From contig SZWC01018965.1 in NCBI GenBank assembly GCA_023375785.1, positions 3,210 through 48,239 of the forward strand: a stretch of 45,030 bases of DNA. The letters run 5' to 3'. The position numbers were made by a program, and so were the translations under genes. The notes below the pieces were generated by a model. The model had not been told where the DNA came from. It saw nothing but the letters and a program-made list of their open reading frames with translations, and searched no databases. Shown in pieces: positions 20,147 through 31,500 of this stretch (positions are counted from its first letter, which is position 1; each line of letters begins with the position of its first letter). The DNA comes from Penium margaritaceum (Eukaryota > Streptophyta > Zygnematophyceae > Desmidiales > Peniaceae).

Positions 20147-22820
20147 ATGGCTTCAACCGGTGGCAAGGGCAAAGGACCACAAGATCCGTCTTCCTCCTCC
20201 TCAGGGGTCATGAGCCCACGCTCACAGGCCATTGCGGACCTGCGTAGTCAGCAAGATGAGATTCGTCGTCATCAGCAGCAGCAGATTGATGCCATCCGTG
20301 CGCTCACTGATCTCATTCATGGTTAGTCCATGGCCCCATAGCAGACATCCCGGGGAGTCGGCGGTGCCATACCTTCTGCACAACAGTCAGCATCTACACC
20401 GAGGAGAGCAGCTGGACTGGACCGCCAGTTTTCCATCCTTTGGATGAGTACCCCGACATGCCTTGCATGGAGGATGACAGCCACGAGAGAGAGATTCGCG
20501 AGGTTCACGAGCATCTCCGCCAGCTTCAGACGCTTCTGGTTCCTGGTTACCAGAGATCCAATCCTTACCTGACCCCTACCTTGGCGACTTTCCTCATCCC
20601 GGCGTCTTTCCTGCCCCTCGTCCTTCCCAACCTGTGGTTGCTCTCCGCATGGAGTAGCAACCCAAGGACATCGAGACACCACCTCCACGCTATGCAAGCA
20701 ATGACGGCTTTGATTTCTGGGAGACTCTCTTCCAGGTCTGGGCCATTTCAGAAGGGGCATGGCCCTACTATCATAGTTTGTACCCGGTTACGGACTGCGC
20801 TTCGGTGCTGACAGCAGCTCGGGCGATGCGCGGACTCCTTTATGCCTTGCCGTGCGAAACTGTTGTGGACTTTCGCCCTTTCCTTGGTGTGAACCGAGGG
20901 GCGCCCGTCGTGATTGTCACACGCTGAGCCCTTGGGATAAACCTCCCACCCTCGATCCCTTAGTGTGTGGGCCAACCCTTGAGATGTTGCACGACCCTCT
21001 CTTAGCAGCAGGACCGCTGCTAGTGACCGAGGTTCGCGCCGTGCGACTCTCCCGGCGGCGTTTGTACCAATGTACACTGAGGAAGACCTTTAAGATCGAA
21101 TGGACATGTGCAAGGTGATGCTTGGAGAACAAGGAGAGTTGGGCTAGGAATGAATCCTTAGTCTTGATAGATCATTACAGTACAATGTACAGAGTCTCTG
21201 GATACGATCGGCATCCTAGAACAACCCCTAGGCTTCCTTATGTACCAGTCCCTATGAGGCAGCCGAAAACTACTCGGCGCTCTGAAGCCCTTCATTGAGG
21301 CCCAATCATGCAAATAATACATGCGTCATGTAGTACGCTTTGCAGGATTTCCAACGCACCAAAGAACGCCTGAATCCGTGAAGAAACGGCTAAGTTATGC
21401 TCGTTTGAGTACTCCACGCGTGACTGCCGCTGACAGCACCGCCAGCGGAGGTCACGGCAGCCCGAAGCGCCCTTGCTTGCAAATGCAGCTCCAGCTGCCA
21501 TCCCAAAATGCCCATGGATCCCAATGAACCTTGCCTCATTGGCTAAGCATCCATCCAGGGGTGCTTTGGCTGCAGTGGGCGAGAAAGTCGCTCCGCCTTG
21601 TTCGGGTCGAACCGGTACTCCCGTCCACTTTCCGGATGCACATCACCCAACTTTGCCCGGCCGTATCTTTCTTATCTTTGCACTGAATGACCCGGTTCTT
21701 GGACCAAACCTGCACGGTTTTCTACATAGAATACAATAAGTTGTTTGATTCCATCAGGGTGATAAAAACACCACCTCGACCGGCGGGTCCCATAGTACTT
21801 GGAAAGGCCAGCATGGGCGCGGGTGCTGACCCACGTGCGGGCTGAGACTTAGCACTGTTCCTGCTTGCTACAGAGATGCATGCCACCCACGCGGCTCACA
21901 TTTGTGCCTTTCACTCCCTTTTTCAGGGACCTGCTGAACCCGCAGCCGATTACTGGTGGTATGCCATGCACATCTACGCGCGCCTTGGGACTTTAGGAGG
22001 TACACCGCTTTGGGCGCTTCGCACGCTCATGATTGGAGTGCTTCTTGAGTACGCAGACATCTTCTCGGGGTACAGAAACTCCGTGCTTGAGCCCTCCTCC
22101 ACGTGACTTCAGCTTCTCCCTTCGGCACATAAGCTTTTCCTCCAGGTGACTTCCGCTCGCGAGGCAGCCGTGGCCCAGCAGGAGAGTTCTCTTGCTGCAA
22201 CGGTCATCGCGTCGCCGCCGACGCCCCTCTTGCAGACCACTTCTTTATCCTCTGGTACACCCTCCTCTTCCCCTTCCACCCCAGCTACCCCGACTCACAT
22301 ATAGGGTGTCGTAGCCGTTGCATAGGGGAAGATGGGTAGGAAGAAGCGTGGTTTGGGCCAGCAGCAGCAGTCCTCGGGCGGTAGCAATGGACGCACTATC
22401 CACTGCTACTACTGTGGTGGCGCTCATAGCTACACCAAGTGCCAGAAGCCACGTGATTGGGCGCGGATCACCCACCGTCTTCAGGCTTTACATGCGCAAC
22501 ATCTTCAGGCGTCCAGCAGTAAAGCCTTCGGTCGCACTACGACCATGACTGCATCAGTTCCCGCTTCCTCACCGACGAACAGTGGCGACCCTGACCGGGG
22601 TGACAGCACCATGTCAAGCTCCATCATCTTCTCTTGCCTCACTTTCTGGGAGGTGCGAGTGTATTGTCAGCGCCGGGTGGTTCACAGACTATTTGTAGGG
22701 GGCACATCTGGCATGTGATGACGATGGGCCTAACGAGTCGCACCTCTGTGCCCTTCGTTGTTCCTCCTCACCTGTTGCTCAGTACCTGCCTGAGGCCAAG
22801 TTCTCCATTGTCTGTTTTAC
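20147..22820 (+). pseudogene. gag of B with inserted solo LTR
   Basis: ATG at 20147 (MASTGGKGKGPQDPSSSSSG) aligns with the ATG of C at 30046. A Gln-rich coiled-coil head follows (about 20225-20320, ADLRSQQDEIRRHQQQQIDA). The next stops are TAG at 20324 and 20339, where C has CAA and CAG. The capsid region runs from about 20700 to 20887, is interrupted by a 910-bp solo LTR, and resumes at 21803 with ASMGAGADPRA. After that come a basic GRKKRGLGQQQQ stretch and an intact-looking zinc knuckle at 22404-22442 with spacing C-x2-C-x3-H-x4-C (CYYCGGAHSYTKC). Several frameshifts occur. It would be the structural protein of the particle. Confidence 0.75.
20888..21797 (-). mobile_element. solo LTR in gag of B
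   Basis: Element C reads CCTTTCCTTGG-AGAGGCCAGCACGG at this point. B has 910 extra bases flanked by CTTGG duplications (20883-20887 and 21798-21802). The insert runs TGTGAACCG...CATAGTA, that is TG...TA, one transition from TG...CA. On the minus strand it holds a CATAACTTAGCCGTTTCTTC module typical of plant LTRs and a promoter-to-leader-like stretch (near 21250). I infer a minus-strand solo LTR of a family not otherwise in the window. No internal domain is present. Confidence 0.7.
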
Positions 22821-24777
22821 AGTGACATCCTCTGGTCGTGATTCCGGTGGTACTTCAATCATCGATTCTGGTGCCACTCATCACATGACCTGTCGTCATA
22901 GTGACTTTGTTGTTCTTGGTCCTGTTGCATGTGTTCGCTCCATTTGCAAAGGCTTTGGTCACTCTTTCCCCGTCTAGAGTGTTGGAGTTGTGTGCTTTGA
23001 TGGTGCATCTGGCCTCCTATATCTATCCGAGGTGCTTTTTGTGCCTGACCTTGAGCTGAGCTTGCTTTCTGTGTCTGCCTGCACAGTGATGGAACTCTTT
23101 GTGGAGCACACTGCAGAATCTGTGACTCTGACAGCTATTGATACTCATACAGTTGTTCTTCATACCTCTGTTGTGGATGATCTATACATTGTCTCTTATA
23201 TTTCTCCTCCTCCTTCTTGCTCCTCCTCTCCTCCTACACGAGTGTTTGTCTCTAGCGTTTTCTCTACTCAGTATCAACCACTGTTGCATCGTTGCTTGTG
23301 TCATGTGGGTTCCGACACAATGTGGAAAATCATTCAGACATAGCCTACACTCGGTCTTGATGCGGCTTCGTCCAAGAAGCCATCCAAGACTGACTGTCTA
23401 TTCTGCACTCAGGGTGAGATGTATCATTGTACCTACCCTGACTCCCGTTCTCGTGCACTTTGCCGTTTGAGTTGGTCCATTCGGACCCTCTCAGTCCTCT
23501 TCCTGTCGAGTCTCTGTCCGATTGGGGCAGATACGTCCTAACCCTGACTTATGACTTCACCCGGATGCGGTGGGTTTACATCCTAAGCGATGCCACTCTC
23601 GCGGTTTGTCTCTGGCTAATGATGGCAGAGCGTCAGTCTCCCCATACCGTGCATACTTTCTGTTCGGATCGCGGCGGCAGTTTTCGGCATTTGCCGAGCA
23701 TGGGGCTTTTCACCAGGTTTCGGCTTGTGCTAATCCTCAGCAGAACGATGTCTTTGAGCACTGCACCTGCACCATGGAGGATGCGGTTTGCGCTATGCGG
23801 TCTGAGTGTGGCCTCTTGGAGTCCTTTGCCTTCAAAGGATTCACCTACATGACGTGGGTATTGAATCACATCCAGTACGGTCCCCTCCCAGACCACCTTA
23901 CACTGTACGAGCTTTGGTTTGGCCACCATGTTGACCTGCGTCTTGCTCGTGTCTAGGGATCCTTGGCTTCTGTGTAGTACACCTAGGGCCAGCAGGGGTC
24001 CAAGGTCTTGCCCCGGGGTCGCTTGTGTGCCTTCGTAGGCATCTCACCGTGGTCGAAGGCCTGGCGTTTTTGGGACTCCACTCGTCATCGTATCATTGAG
24101 TCCCTCGACGCGCTTTTCTTTGAGTCCCTCATCTACCGTGATCTAACCTCAAACACGTCACTGTCTGTTACACACATTCTTATGTAAAAGGCTTCTCGAC
24201 GAATGGGGGAGTCTGAGAATGCGAGCACCTCTTGCCCGGCTGATGTGTCCATTCGTGGCCCCTACACTTCTCGATCTCCTACTCTTCATGATCCAGCGAT
24301 CATCTTTGTCGGCCCAGAGATCTCTCCAGTACAGCCGACTTCTACCCCTGTTCCCTCGCACCCCACAGGCACCCATGATCTTGTACCTGTGTCCGCCAGC
24401 ACTCCTGCCTTTGTGTATGGTCCTACCTTACCTGCTCCTACTGTCACACCCAGTCCTGTGTCTCCCACACATGCATCTCCTCGCACGGCATCACCTGCTC
24501 CTTTGCCTCAGCCTTCACTAGTTGTGGATGTGCCTGTCCCTATGCCTGAGGTGAGCCCCTCAAGCCTAGGTTACTCACGTGTGCCTTGCGGTTGTCTTCG
24601 ACCATTGGACTCCAGAGTCCAGCGAGTGTCAGGTCCCGCACCCAGAAACTCCACTCGTAGAATCGTGAGTGGTGATCCCGGGACAAAGGCCCTAGACCTG
24701 AGTGTTCGCAATGAGCACACAGAGGCCCAGCTAGTGTATCCTATAGGACACGATCTCGTCACTTGATAGTTTCATAT
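22821..24777 (+). pseudogene. protease and integrase region of B
   Basis: The protease site is IIDSGATHHMTC with Asp at 22864, followed by VVCFDGASGLLYLSEVLFVP. The GAG-pre-integrase motif LLHRCLCHVGSDTMWKIIQ ends at a TAG. The integrase has the zinc residues TDCLFCTQGEMYH, LVHSDPLSPLP after a frameshift near 23460, FTRMRWVY, FCSDRGGS, a second frameshift and NPQQNDVFEH. TAG at 23954 and 23975 stand where C has TGG. The C-terminal KAWRFWDS and RIIESLDALFFE are standard copia motifs. A Pro/Ser/Thr-rich linker (24200-24600) leads to SGDPGTKALDLS before a TGA at 24764. Confidence 0.85.
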
Positions 24778-26433
24778 CGCTTGTCATGTAGTAGCTGACC
24801 TTGTTGTTATCAAACCTAGCACTGAGGTGTGTGCACTTGCCACGCAAAGCTCTTTCTCTATGGTGCCTGATCTGGGCACACTAAGGGAAGCTCTCTTATC
24901 ACAGGATACAGACACCTAGCATATTGCCTACGAGGATGAGCTTCGCGTCATTCGAGAGCACAGAGTTTACGCGCTAGTCGCCCTTCCACCTGGGAGGAAG
25001 GCTATTCACGTCAAGTGGGTCTTTCGCAAGAAAGTAGGCCGGATGGCTCACTGGAATGCCACAAGGCCCGCTTGGTCATCAAGGGGTACACTCAGATTGA
25101 GGGCATTGATTACACTGACACCTTTGTCCCTGTTGGCTACATGACCTCAGCTCGCACTCTGTTGGGTGTAGTTACTGATCATGACTGGGAACTGCACCGG
25201 ATGGATATAAACAATGTGTTCCTCTATGGCTCTTTGGATCAGGAGATTTACGTGGCTCAGCCACCAGGCTTTGAGGTTTGTGACAAGGTCGGGCGCTTGC
25301 GTAAATCCTTGTACAGCCTCAAGCACTCTTCTCGGTGTTGGAACCAGGAGATCACAGACACCCTAACTCATGCGAGATATGTACAGAGTAAGGCAGATCC
25401 CTCTCTCTTGATCTAACGGACGCTTGAGCGGTTCACTGCCATCATGGTCTATGTGGAAGACCTTCTCATTGCGTCTCCTTCCATGGAGGCTGTAAAGGAG
25501 GCCAAGGCGGTCCTCTAGACTGCCTATAGGATGAAGGACCTTCATCCTACAGTAGTCCTTCTTGGCATGGAGAGCGTGCGAGACTATAGACTTCAAACGC
25601 TATTGTTGCATTAGGCCCAATACACACGTGTCATGGTGGAGCACTTCAATGACCTCCTTGGCGCGGTGCCCACGGCCTCCACGCCTCTCACACCTGATAG
25701 GCATGATGCCCTAAAGGTGGACAATCCCACACAGCTGGGGGAGACAGTGGATGTGACCTTGTACCTCTGTCTCATCGGATCTTCGATGTACCTGACCAAT
25801 ACCACATGCCCTGACATCGCCTTCGCCGCCAACCTCCTTGCACAGTTTTTGCACGCTCCACGTGCTAGAGCCCTTCATACGATTGTGTGAGTGGTGTGGT
25901 ATGTGGTCTCCTCACCGTACCTCGGACTCTACTTTCACCGGTAGTGTTCGGTGGTTCTTGACGACTACACCAACAGCGACTGGGCTTGGAGTCCACATGG
26001 ACGCAGTCACACCGGTTACGTGTTCCTACTCGATGGTACCGCTGTGTCCTCGTGAGGCGCGAAGCAGGACTGCATTCCACGTAGCTCGTCGGAGGCCGAT
26101 TATGTTGCTCTAGGTGCAGGGGCTACTGAGAAAATATGGTTGCAGCGCATGTTCCTTGATTTGGGTAAGTCATTACCCACAAATTTACTCCGTTGCGATA
26201 ACTAAAGTGCCGTTGCCATTGAGGAGAACTCTGGTGTCTTTCACGCTCCCACAAAGCACATTGCGGTTTAGCATCACTTTGTGCATGATCTGGTGGAGTG
26301 ACACGCGATCTCTATCATATGGGTTAGCATTGACATGTAGCGTGCTGACTTCTTGACAAAGGCAATAGCACATGGGAAGTTTCTGGTGGCCGTTCGTTCT
26401 GTTGGGCTTCACCCCTTGCCTAAGAGTGGTTGA
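24778..26433 (+). pseudogene. reverse transcriptase and RNase H of B
   Basis: The domain starts near IREHRVYALVALPPGRKAI. A frameshift at about 25035 follows, then SLECHKARLVIKGYTQIEG, YTDTFVPVG, WELHRMDINNVFLYGSLD and EIYVAQPPGFEV. The catalytic motif at 25450-25461 is YVED: the first Asp is Glu (GAA). This alone should inactivate polymerisation. KDLHPTVVLLGMESV, TPLTPD and the RNase H segments CDN-x-SAVAIEENSGVFHA and HHFVHDLVE follow, ending at TGA 26431-26433. TAG stops occur at 25515 and 25612, and TGA occurs at 26055 and 26299. Confidence 0.86.
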
Positions 26434-26527
26434 GTGTGGGATGTGTCTGTGTTTGTATCATGACTCTTTCTACTCTTGTTGTACTTGTTTCATTACAGCA
26501 CGTGTATGAACATGCATACCATCGGGT

Positions 26528-26537
26528 CATGGGGGAG
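26528..26537 (+). other. polypurine tract of B
   Basis: CATGGGGGAG directly precedes the 3' LTR. Confidence 0.8.
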
Positions 26538-27181
26538 TTTTGTGATTTGTGACGTTCCTATCGACCTCTACACTTTATTATGACCACGCCGCCGTGTCCA
26601 TGCCCGCGCAGATCCTTGATGCGGACCATAGTGGTACCGGTGTGTTTTCTGGTGGTGGACTACCAGCTTGGAGCTGACCGAAGACCGTCCCAGAGCTCTG
26701 GACGCTCCCAGGGACCCCCTGCAGTTTTTCTACAGCACATAGGACTTTATTGGTGGACTGGCCATGGGCCCAATTTGCATCGTTTTGCATTGTGTGTCCA
26801 CCGTTTGATGCTAGATACATGCATGTGACCATTTGTAGTGTCCGGCTTGTGATTCTTCACGTCTAGGTTCAGACAGCGTAGCATTCTGACATGTCTACGC
26901 TGAATTACGACCAAAACAGTGGTTTTAGGCCGGTTTTAGGACAGACCTTGTGCTGCGGCGTGGGACACCCATCGTGCGCCTCGGCAGGTACTTATGCAAT
27001 GGACATGTCATTCGCCATTTCTCTCTGCAAATGCTATTGAAGTATTATGACACTCTGACTTATGTCTCCTAGCCAGACCCTTGCCGTCGTGTGTATGAAA
27101 TATGACTGTTTACATTGCCTAACGGGGCATTGACGCCCAGTCAATGGCCGTGTCGCTAGGAAGCTTGTACGCATCTTCTCA
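26538..27181 (+). repeat. 3' LTR of element B
   Basis: It starts TTTTGTGATTTGTGACG (the TG end has become TT) and ends GCATCTTCTCA. At 644 bp it is equal in length to the reassembled 5' LTR. Confidence 0.88.
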
Positions 27182-27559
27182 GATAATGTTTCATCCACAC
27201 TAGGTGTCCTAGCCATAATTCCCATAGCACCAAAAGTGGGGGTACCTGGTTATAAGTTTCCAAAGTGGGGAAGACGTGGCTGTTTTTCTCAAAATGAGGG
27301 CGTCTTAGACATGGTTGAGCGACAATAGGGGCAACTTGTAAGTTTGCCATACAAGCAGCCTGGGGACAGCTTTTTGCCGAGATGGCGATCGTCCTCCTAA
27401 ACTCCAGGTCGCCCCCATTTGAGCCCCCATTCTAAGGAGTATACCCACGTCGCTCCGATTCAAAAAACTTATAGTTAGCTTGCCCCTTTTCATTTGTTTT
27501 CCAAATCGCCCCCATTTTTAACTTATGGCTACGTCATTGTTGTGTCGAACGGAGCCTAA
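27182..27559. other. unassigned island between B and chromovirus F
   Basis: GATAA (27182-27186) is the right target duplication of B. The rest has no recognisable domain. CGCCCCCATTT-like motifs occur near 27410, 27422 and 27505. The left part may be the continuation of the flank at 39-646, since both border B. Confidence 0.45.
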
Positions 27560-28088
27560 ATGGTGAACAAGTAGAAGTTGCAAAGCAGAACATGATTGAG
27601 AATTTGGGACACTTTAGCAATTTAGATTTATCGGTAAGTGTACTTCAATCACAAGTATCAAAATGATCAAAGACATACATACAAGTGTCAAGTTATGAAG
27701 GAAACATAGTCAAGGTCGTTGTGTCGATTGTAGAGCGATGCTTGCACAGTCGCATCGTTAGCAATCGGATTCAAGAAGGTCCGCCAAGAAATTGCGTGGC
27801 TTCGAGAATCGACGGTGAAGATGCAAGATGCATCTTCGTAAATCCAGATTCATCTTGGTGCATCGAGAAGTCCACCAAAAGGTCGCGACAATTCTGTTGT
27901 AGATTTGCGAAACTGGTCAAAGTTGTCAGAAGGTTCGGAAAGATTCACTCGAGGTGAGGGCAGTTGGCCGGTTTGCCCTTCACTGTTGAGGTGAATATCG
28001 AGGTCTTGCGACGCGGTTGGCTATTTGTACAGTATCAAAAATGCCCACTTGGAAAGATTAGGGACTCATGTACGTCTGAAACATAACA
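27560..28088 (-). repeat. probable LTR of chromovirus F
   Basis: On the minus strand a polypurine tract (about 28089-28101, AAGAGGGGGGGAAG-like) is followed by TGTTATGTTTC at 28088, which I take as the LTR start. The far boundary, set near 27560 at TTCTACTTGTTCA, is a guess. No partner LTR is in the window. Confidence 0.5.
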
Positions 28089-28100
28089 CTTCCCCCCCTC

Positions 28101-28277
28101 TTAGTCGCGACATCTCAGCGCACAGACAGATGTAGCCCATTGACATGAGTAATAACCGTCGATGAGGTGATTGATGTCTCCGAGGTTGTCATAAGGTTCC
28201 CAGCTGTGCCACTTGACAAGATATTCTCTCGGTTTGCCTCATTGTAGATGGCCAAGGATGTCCTCAATGACATACTC
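28101..28277 (-). pseudogene. chromodomain end of chromovirus F, cut by D
   Basis: Reading from 28277, the minus strand gives EYVIEDILGHLQ, a TGA, then GKPREYLVKWHSWEPYDNLG and a terminal YYSCQWATSVC before TAA at 28101-28103. This matches a chromovirus chromodomain (EYLVKW, WEP, DNL). The TGA sits where Arg is expected. The reading begins exactly at the LTR of element D, so D inserted into this domain. The rest of F would lie beyond D's other end, outside the window. Confidence 0.75.
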
Positions 28278-28512
28278 TGTTGGGTTTTCACGTGTCTCCC
28301 TTTGCACTCTATTGTGTCCTCCCGCCTTCTGTACATCGGTGTGCAGATGACTGACTGCAAAATGCGATGTTGCTGGAGTATCGTCTGGTGGAGCCGACGC
28401 ATGCTGAGACCTACATGCATTCTGCTGGAGCCTCCTTGCTACAACGTGCTCAGCTCCATCGCAGACCTCCTCGACATTCGTGCCGTCAACAATCACTATC
28501 GTTGCATATGCT
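28278..28512 (+). repeat. 5' LTR of D, segment 1
   Basis: It aligns with the start of the 3' LTR at 44276-44515. It ends in ATGCT (28508-28512), the left target duplication of C. Confidence 0.82.
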
Positions 28513-29154
28513 TGTTGTGATTTGTGATGTTCCTGTCGACGTGTACAGTTTATTGTGACCACTTGGCTGTGTCCATGATCGTGCAGATCCCCAGTAAAGA
28601 CTCAGGTGGTATTGGTGTGTTGTCGGATGATGGCCTACCAGCTTGGAGCTGACCGACGATCGTCCCAGAGCCCTCGACGCTGCCCGGGACCTCCTATAGT
28701 TTTGCTGCAGTACGTAGGAGTTCATCGGGGGACTGGCGGTGGGCTCGATTTGCATGTTTTTGCATTGTGTCCAACCTTTGATGACGGATGCATTCATGTA
28801 ACCAATAGTAGCATCCGGCTTTTGATTTTGCACGTCTAGGTTTAGACGACGTAACGTTTTGACATGTCTACGCTGAGTTACGGCCAGAACAGTGGTTTTG
28901 GGCCGGTTTGAGGACAGGCCTTGTGCTGCCGCGTGTGACACCCGCCGTGCGCCGTGGCAAGTACTTATGGCATGGACCTGTCATTTGTCATTTCTTTTTG
29001 CAAATGCGATCAAAGCATTCTGATGCTTTGCCCTGTGTCTCCTAGCCAGACCCTTCCCGTTGTGTGTACAACTTTTGACTGTCGTCACCGTTTGACCAGT
29101 CACGAATGCTTCGTCAGCGGCTATGTCGGTCGGAAGCTTCCATGCATCTTCTCA
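28513..29154 (+). repeat. 5' LTR of element C
   Basis: It runs TGTTGTGATTTG...GCATCTTCTCA, 642 bp, followed directly by the primer site. Confidence 0.92.
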
Positions 29155-29166
29155 TGGTATCAGAGC
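29155..29166 (+). other. primer-binding site of C
   Basis: TGGTATCAGAGC is an exact plant initiator Met-tRNA site. Confidence 0.92.
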
Positions 29167-30045
29167 AGTGAGACAGTTCTGGCTGAGCTATGCAGTAGAG
29201 ACATAGCAGAGCAGCAACAGTGAGTGTCACCACTGCAGTCGATCCACGGGGACGTGTCGACGTCACCCAACTGCTAATGACATCACCCATCTTCAGCATG
29301 TGAGAGTGCATCAGTAGCAGTTGCTAGCAGTAGCAGGCAATAGCTCCAAGAGGCGGCACTTGCTAGTAGCTGCTAGCATTGGCACTAGTAGCAACAAAAA
29401 CAGGCCATAGCCGTAGCAGGCGGCGGTGAGCAGCAGAAGTAACAGCGCACGACAGTAGTAGCGCGTAGTAGCAGTAGTGAGCAACAGGAGTAGTGTGCAG
29501 CAGTGGCGCACAACGGTGGGCATCAGTAGGAGCAGCAAGCAGCAACACGGAGCAATAGTAGCATTGAGTTGTAGTAGCAGCAACGAGCAGTAGCCGTAGC
29601 AATGCGGTAGAAGCAGCGTGCAACAGCAGCAATGTGTAGCTAGAGGAGCGTGCAACAGCGCTGCAATGTAGCAACAGCATGCAACTACTGCCATAGCTGT
29701 GCAAGCAGCTGCACGGCTACTATTGCAAACGTAGGCCCATCAAGGGGAGCAGCCAAGTGGAAGCTGCTGAAGAGCTTTTGCACAGCTTCTGCGTGGCTAC
29801 CATGTAGTAACCGTCCAACAGTCGCAAGGGTTGTCAACAATAAATGACTGCTAATGTTTGCATTTTCCTTGCTGATGTCATCAGGTCAGTGCTGATGTCA
29901 GCATACCCCTCCTGACGTCAGCACCTGCCTTAGTCAAGTTTTGGGGTTGGAAAGTAAAAAAATGCCAGCGTTTAAACTCCTTCAGAACCGCTGGCGGTTC
30001 TGAAATCCAACCAGTTTGACGTCCTTGTCCATACTGAGCGCTGAC
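29167..30045 (+). other. 5' leader of C with CAG/TAG array and TGAYGTCA sites
   Basis: About 29315-29700 is a degenerate array of CAG, TAG and CAA triplets that has no clean frame and lies upstream of the gag ATG. Around 29874-29925 are TGATGTCA, TGATGTCA and TGACGTCA. Related sites (GACGTCA, TGACATCA) lie at 29260-29285. The stretch before the ATG is conserved with B. Confidence 0.65.
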
Positions 30046-31500
30046 ATGGCTCCGACGGGTGACAAGGAAAAAGGACCATCAGATCCCTCCTCCTCCTTCT
30101 TAAGGGTCATGAGCCCAAGCTTGCAGGCGATTGTGGATATGCGCGGTCAGCAGGGTGAGATGCGTCATCAACAGTAGCACCAAACTGACACCATCCGTGC
30201 GCTGACTGATCTTATTTGTGGTCAATCTATGACCCCACAGTAGACATCCGAAGGAGTCCATGGTGCCATACCTTCTGCACAGGATTCACCATTTACACCG
30301 AGGAGAGCAGCAGGACAGGACCAGCCACATATGGATCCTTTGGATGATGCCCCTGAAATGCTAGGGATGGATGATGACACCCATAAGAGGGAGATTTGCG
30401 TGCTGTAGGAGCGTCTCTGCCAGCTTTAGACGTGTTCCGGTTCTCTGTTCCCAAAGATCTGACCCTCGCTCGATCCCTACCTTGGCGACTTTCCTCACCC
30501 CGGTGTCTTCCCCATCCCTTGTTCCTTCCAACCTGTGGTTGCGCTCCCCACAGAGCGACAACCCAAGGACTTCGAGACACTACCCCCGATCTATGTCAAC
30601 AAGGATGGCTTTGACAGCTAGGAGACTATCTTCCAGGTCTTGGCCACTTCAGAGGGGGTATGGCCCTACTATCATAGTCTGTTCCAGGTTGCAGACCACG
30701 CTCGGGTGCTGACAACGACTCAGGCAATGTGTAGACTCCTTAACGCCATGTCGTATGAGACTGTCCTGGACTTTTGCCCTTTCCTTGGAGAGGCCAGCAC
30801 GGGCGTGGGTGCTGATCCACGTAGGGGTTGGGACCTGGCATTGTCTATGCTTGTTGCAAAGACGCACGCCACCAACACGGCTCACATTCGCGCTTTCCAA
30901 TCCCTTTTTTCGAGACGTGCCAAGTCCGCAACAGATTAATATCAGCATGCCATGCACATCTATATGGGCTTTGGGAATTCAGGGGGTACACAACTATGGG
31001 CGCTTTGGACGATCATGATTGGAGTCCGTCTTCACCACGCAAGAATGTTCTTGGGGTACAGCGATGAAATGCTCGAGCCCTTCTCTACATCTCCTTAACT
31101 TCTTCCTTTGTCGCATCAGCTCTTCCTCTAGGTGACTTCCGCCCACGAGGTAGTCGTGCCCCATCGTAAGGGTTCCCTTACTACAACAGTCAGCGCGTCA
31201 CTGCCTACGCCCCTCTTGCAGACCACTTCTCCTTCCTCTGGCACACCCTCCTCTTCCCCTTACACCTCGGCTACCCTGACTCAGATGCAGGGTGTGGCAG
31301 CTTTGACACAGGGAAAGAAGGGTAAGAAGAAGCGTGGTTTGGGCCCGTAGCATTCGCAGCAGCAGCAGTCATCTGGCGGTAGAAGTGGACGTATTGTCCA
31401 CTGCTACAACTATGGAGGCGCTCATCAGTATACCGAGTACCAGCAACCACTTGACTGGTTGCAGATCACCCGCGGTCTTCACGCTACACACGCGTAGCGA
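30046..31500 (+). pseudogene. gag of C
   Basis: ATG at 30046 (MAPTGDKEKGPSDPSSSF) is followed by a coiled-coil head (LQAIVDMRGQQGEMRHQQ) and an acidic spacer (PLDDAPEMLGMDDD). The capsid region is largely open from 30640 to 30939 (VWPYYHSLFQVADHARVL, VLDFCPFLGEASTGVGADPR, NTAHIRAFQSLFS). This copy lacks the solo LTR found in B and shows the uninterrupted site. A basic KKGKKKRGLGP segment precedes the zinc knuckle at 31402-31440, where the second and last Cys are Tyr (CYNYGGAHQYTEY). TAG stops at 30178, 30241 and 31348 fall at or next to Gln. Confidence 0.8.

Larger units (their letters stand above)
647..27181 (+). mobile_element. Ty1/copia LTR retrotransposon B (outermost, interrupted)
   Basis: B runs from TGTTGTGA at 647 to TTCTCA at 27181 and is flanked by AATAA (642-646) and GATAA (27182-27186), a target duplication with one mismatch. 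Its own sequence, once the nested insertions are removed, is a 644-bp 5' LTR, primer site 19393-19404, leader, gag-pol (20147-26433), polypurine tract and 644-bp 3' LTR (26538-27181). The insertions it carries are M (810-2091), A (2569-19378, which itself contains G) and a solo LTR (20888-21797). LTR, leader and protein similarity place it in the same family as element C. Many stops, several frameshifts and a YVED reverse-transcriptase motif make it non-autonomous. Confidence 0.88.

Noticed and set aside
27685..27957. 90-codon open frame between B and D
   Set aside because: It lies within the probable LTR of chromovirus F on the opposite strand and has no recognisable domain.
29315..29700. 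CRISPR-like array
   Set aside because: The repeats are degenerate triplets with no conserved repeat-spacer spacing, in a eukaryotic retrotransposon leader.
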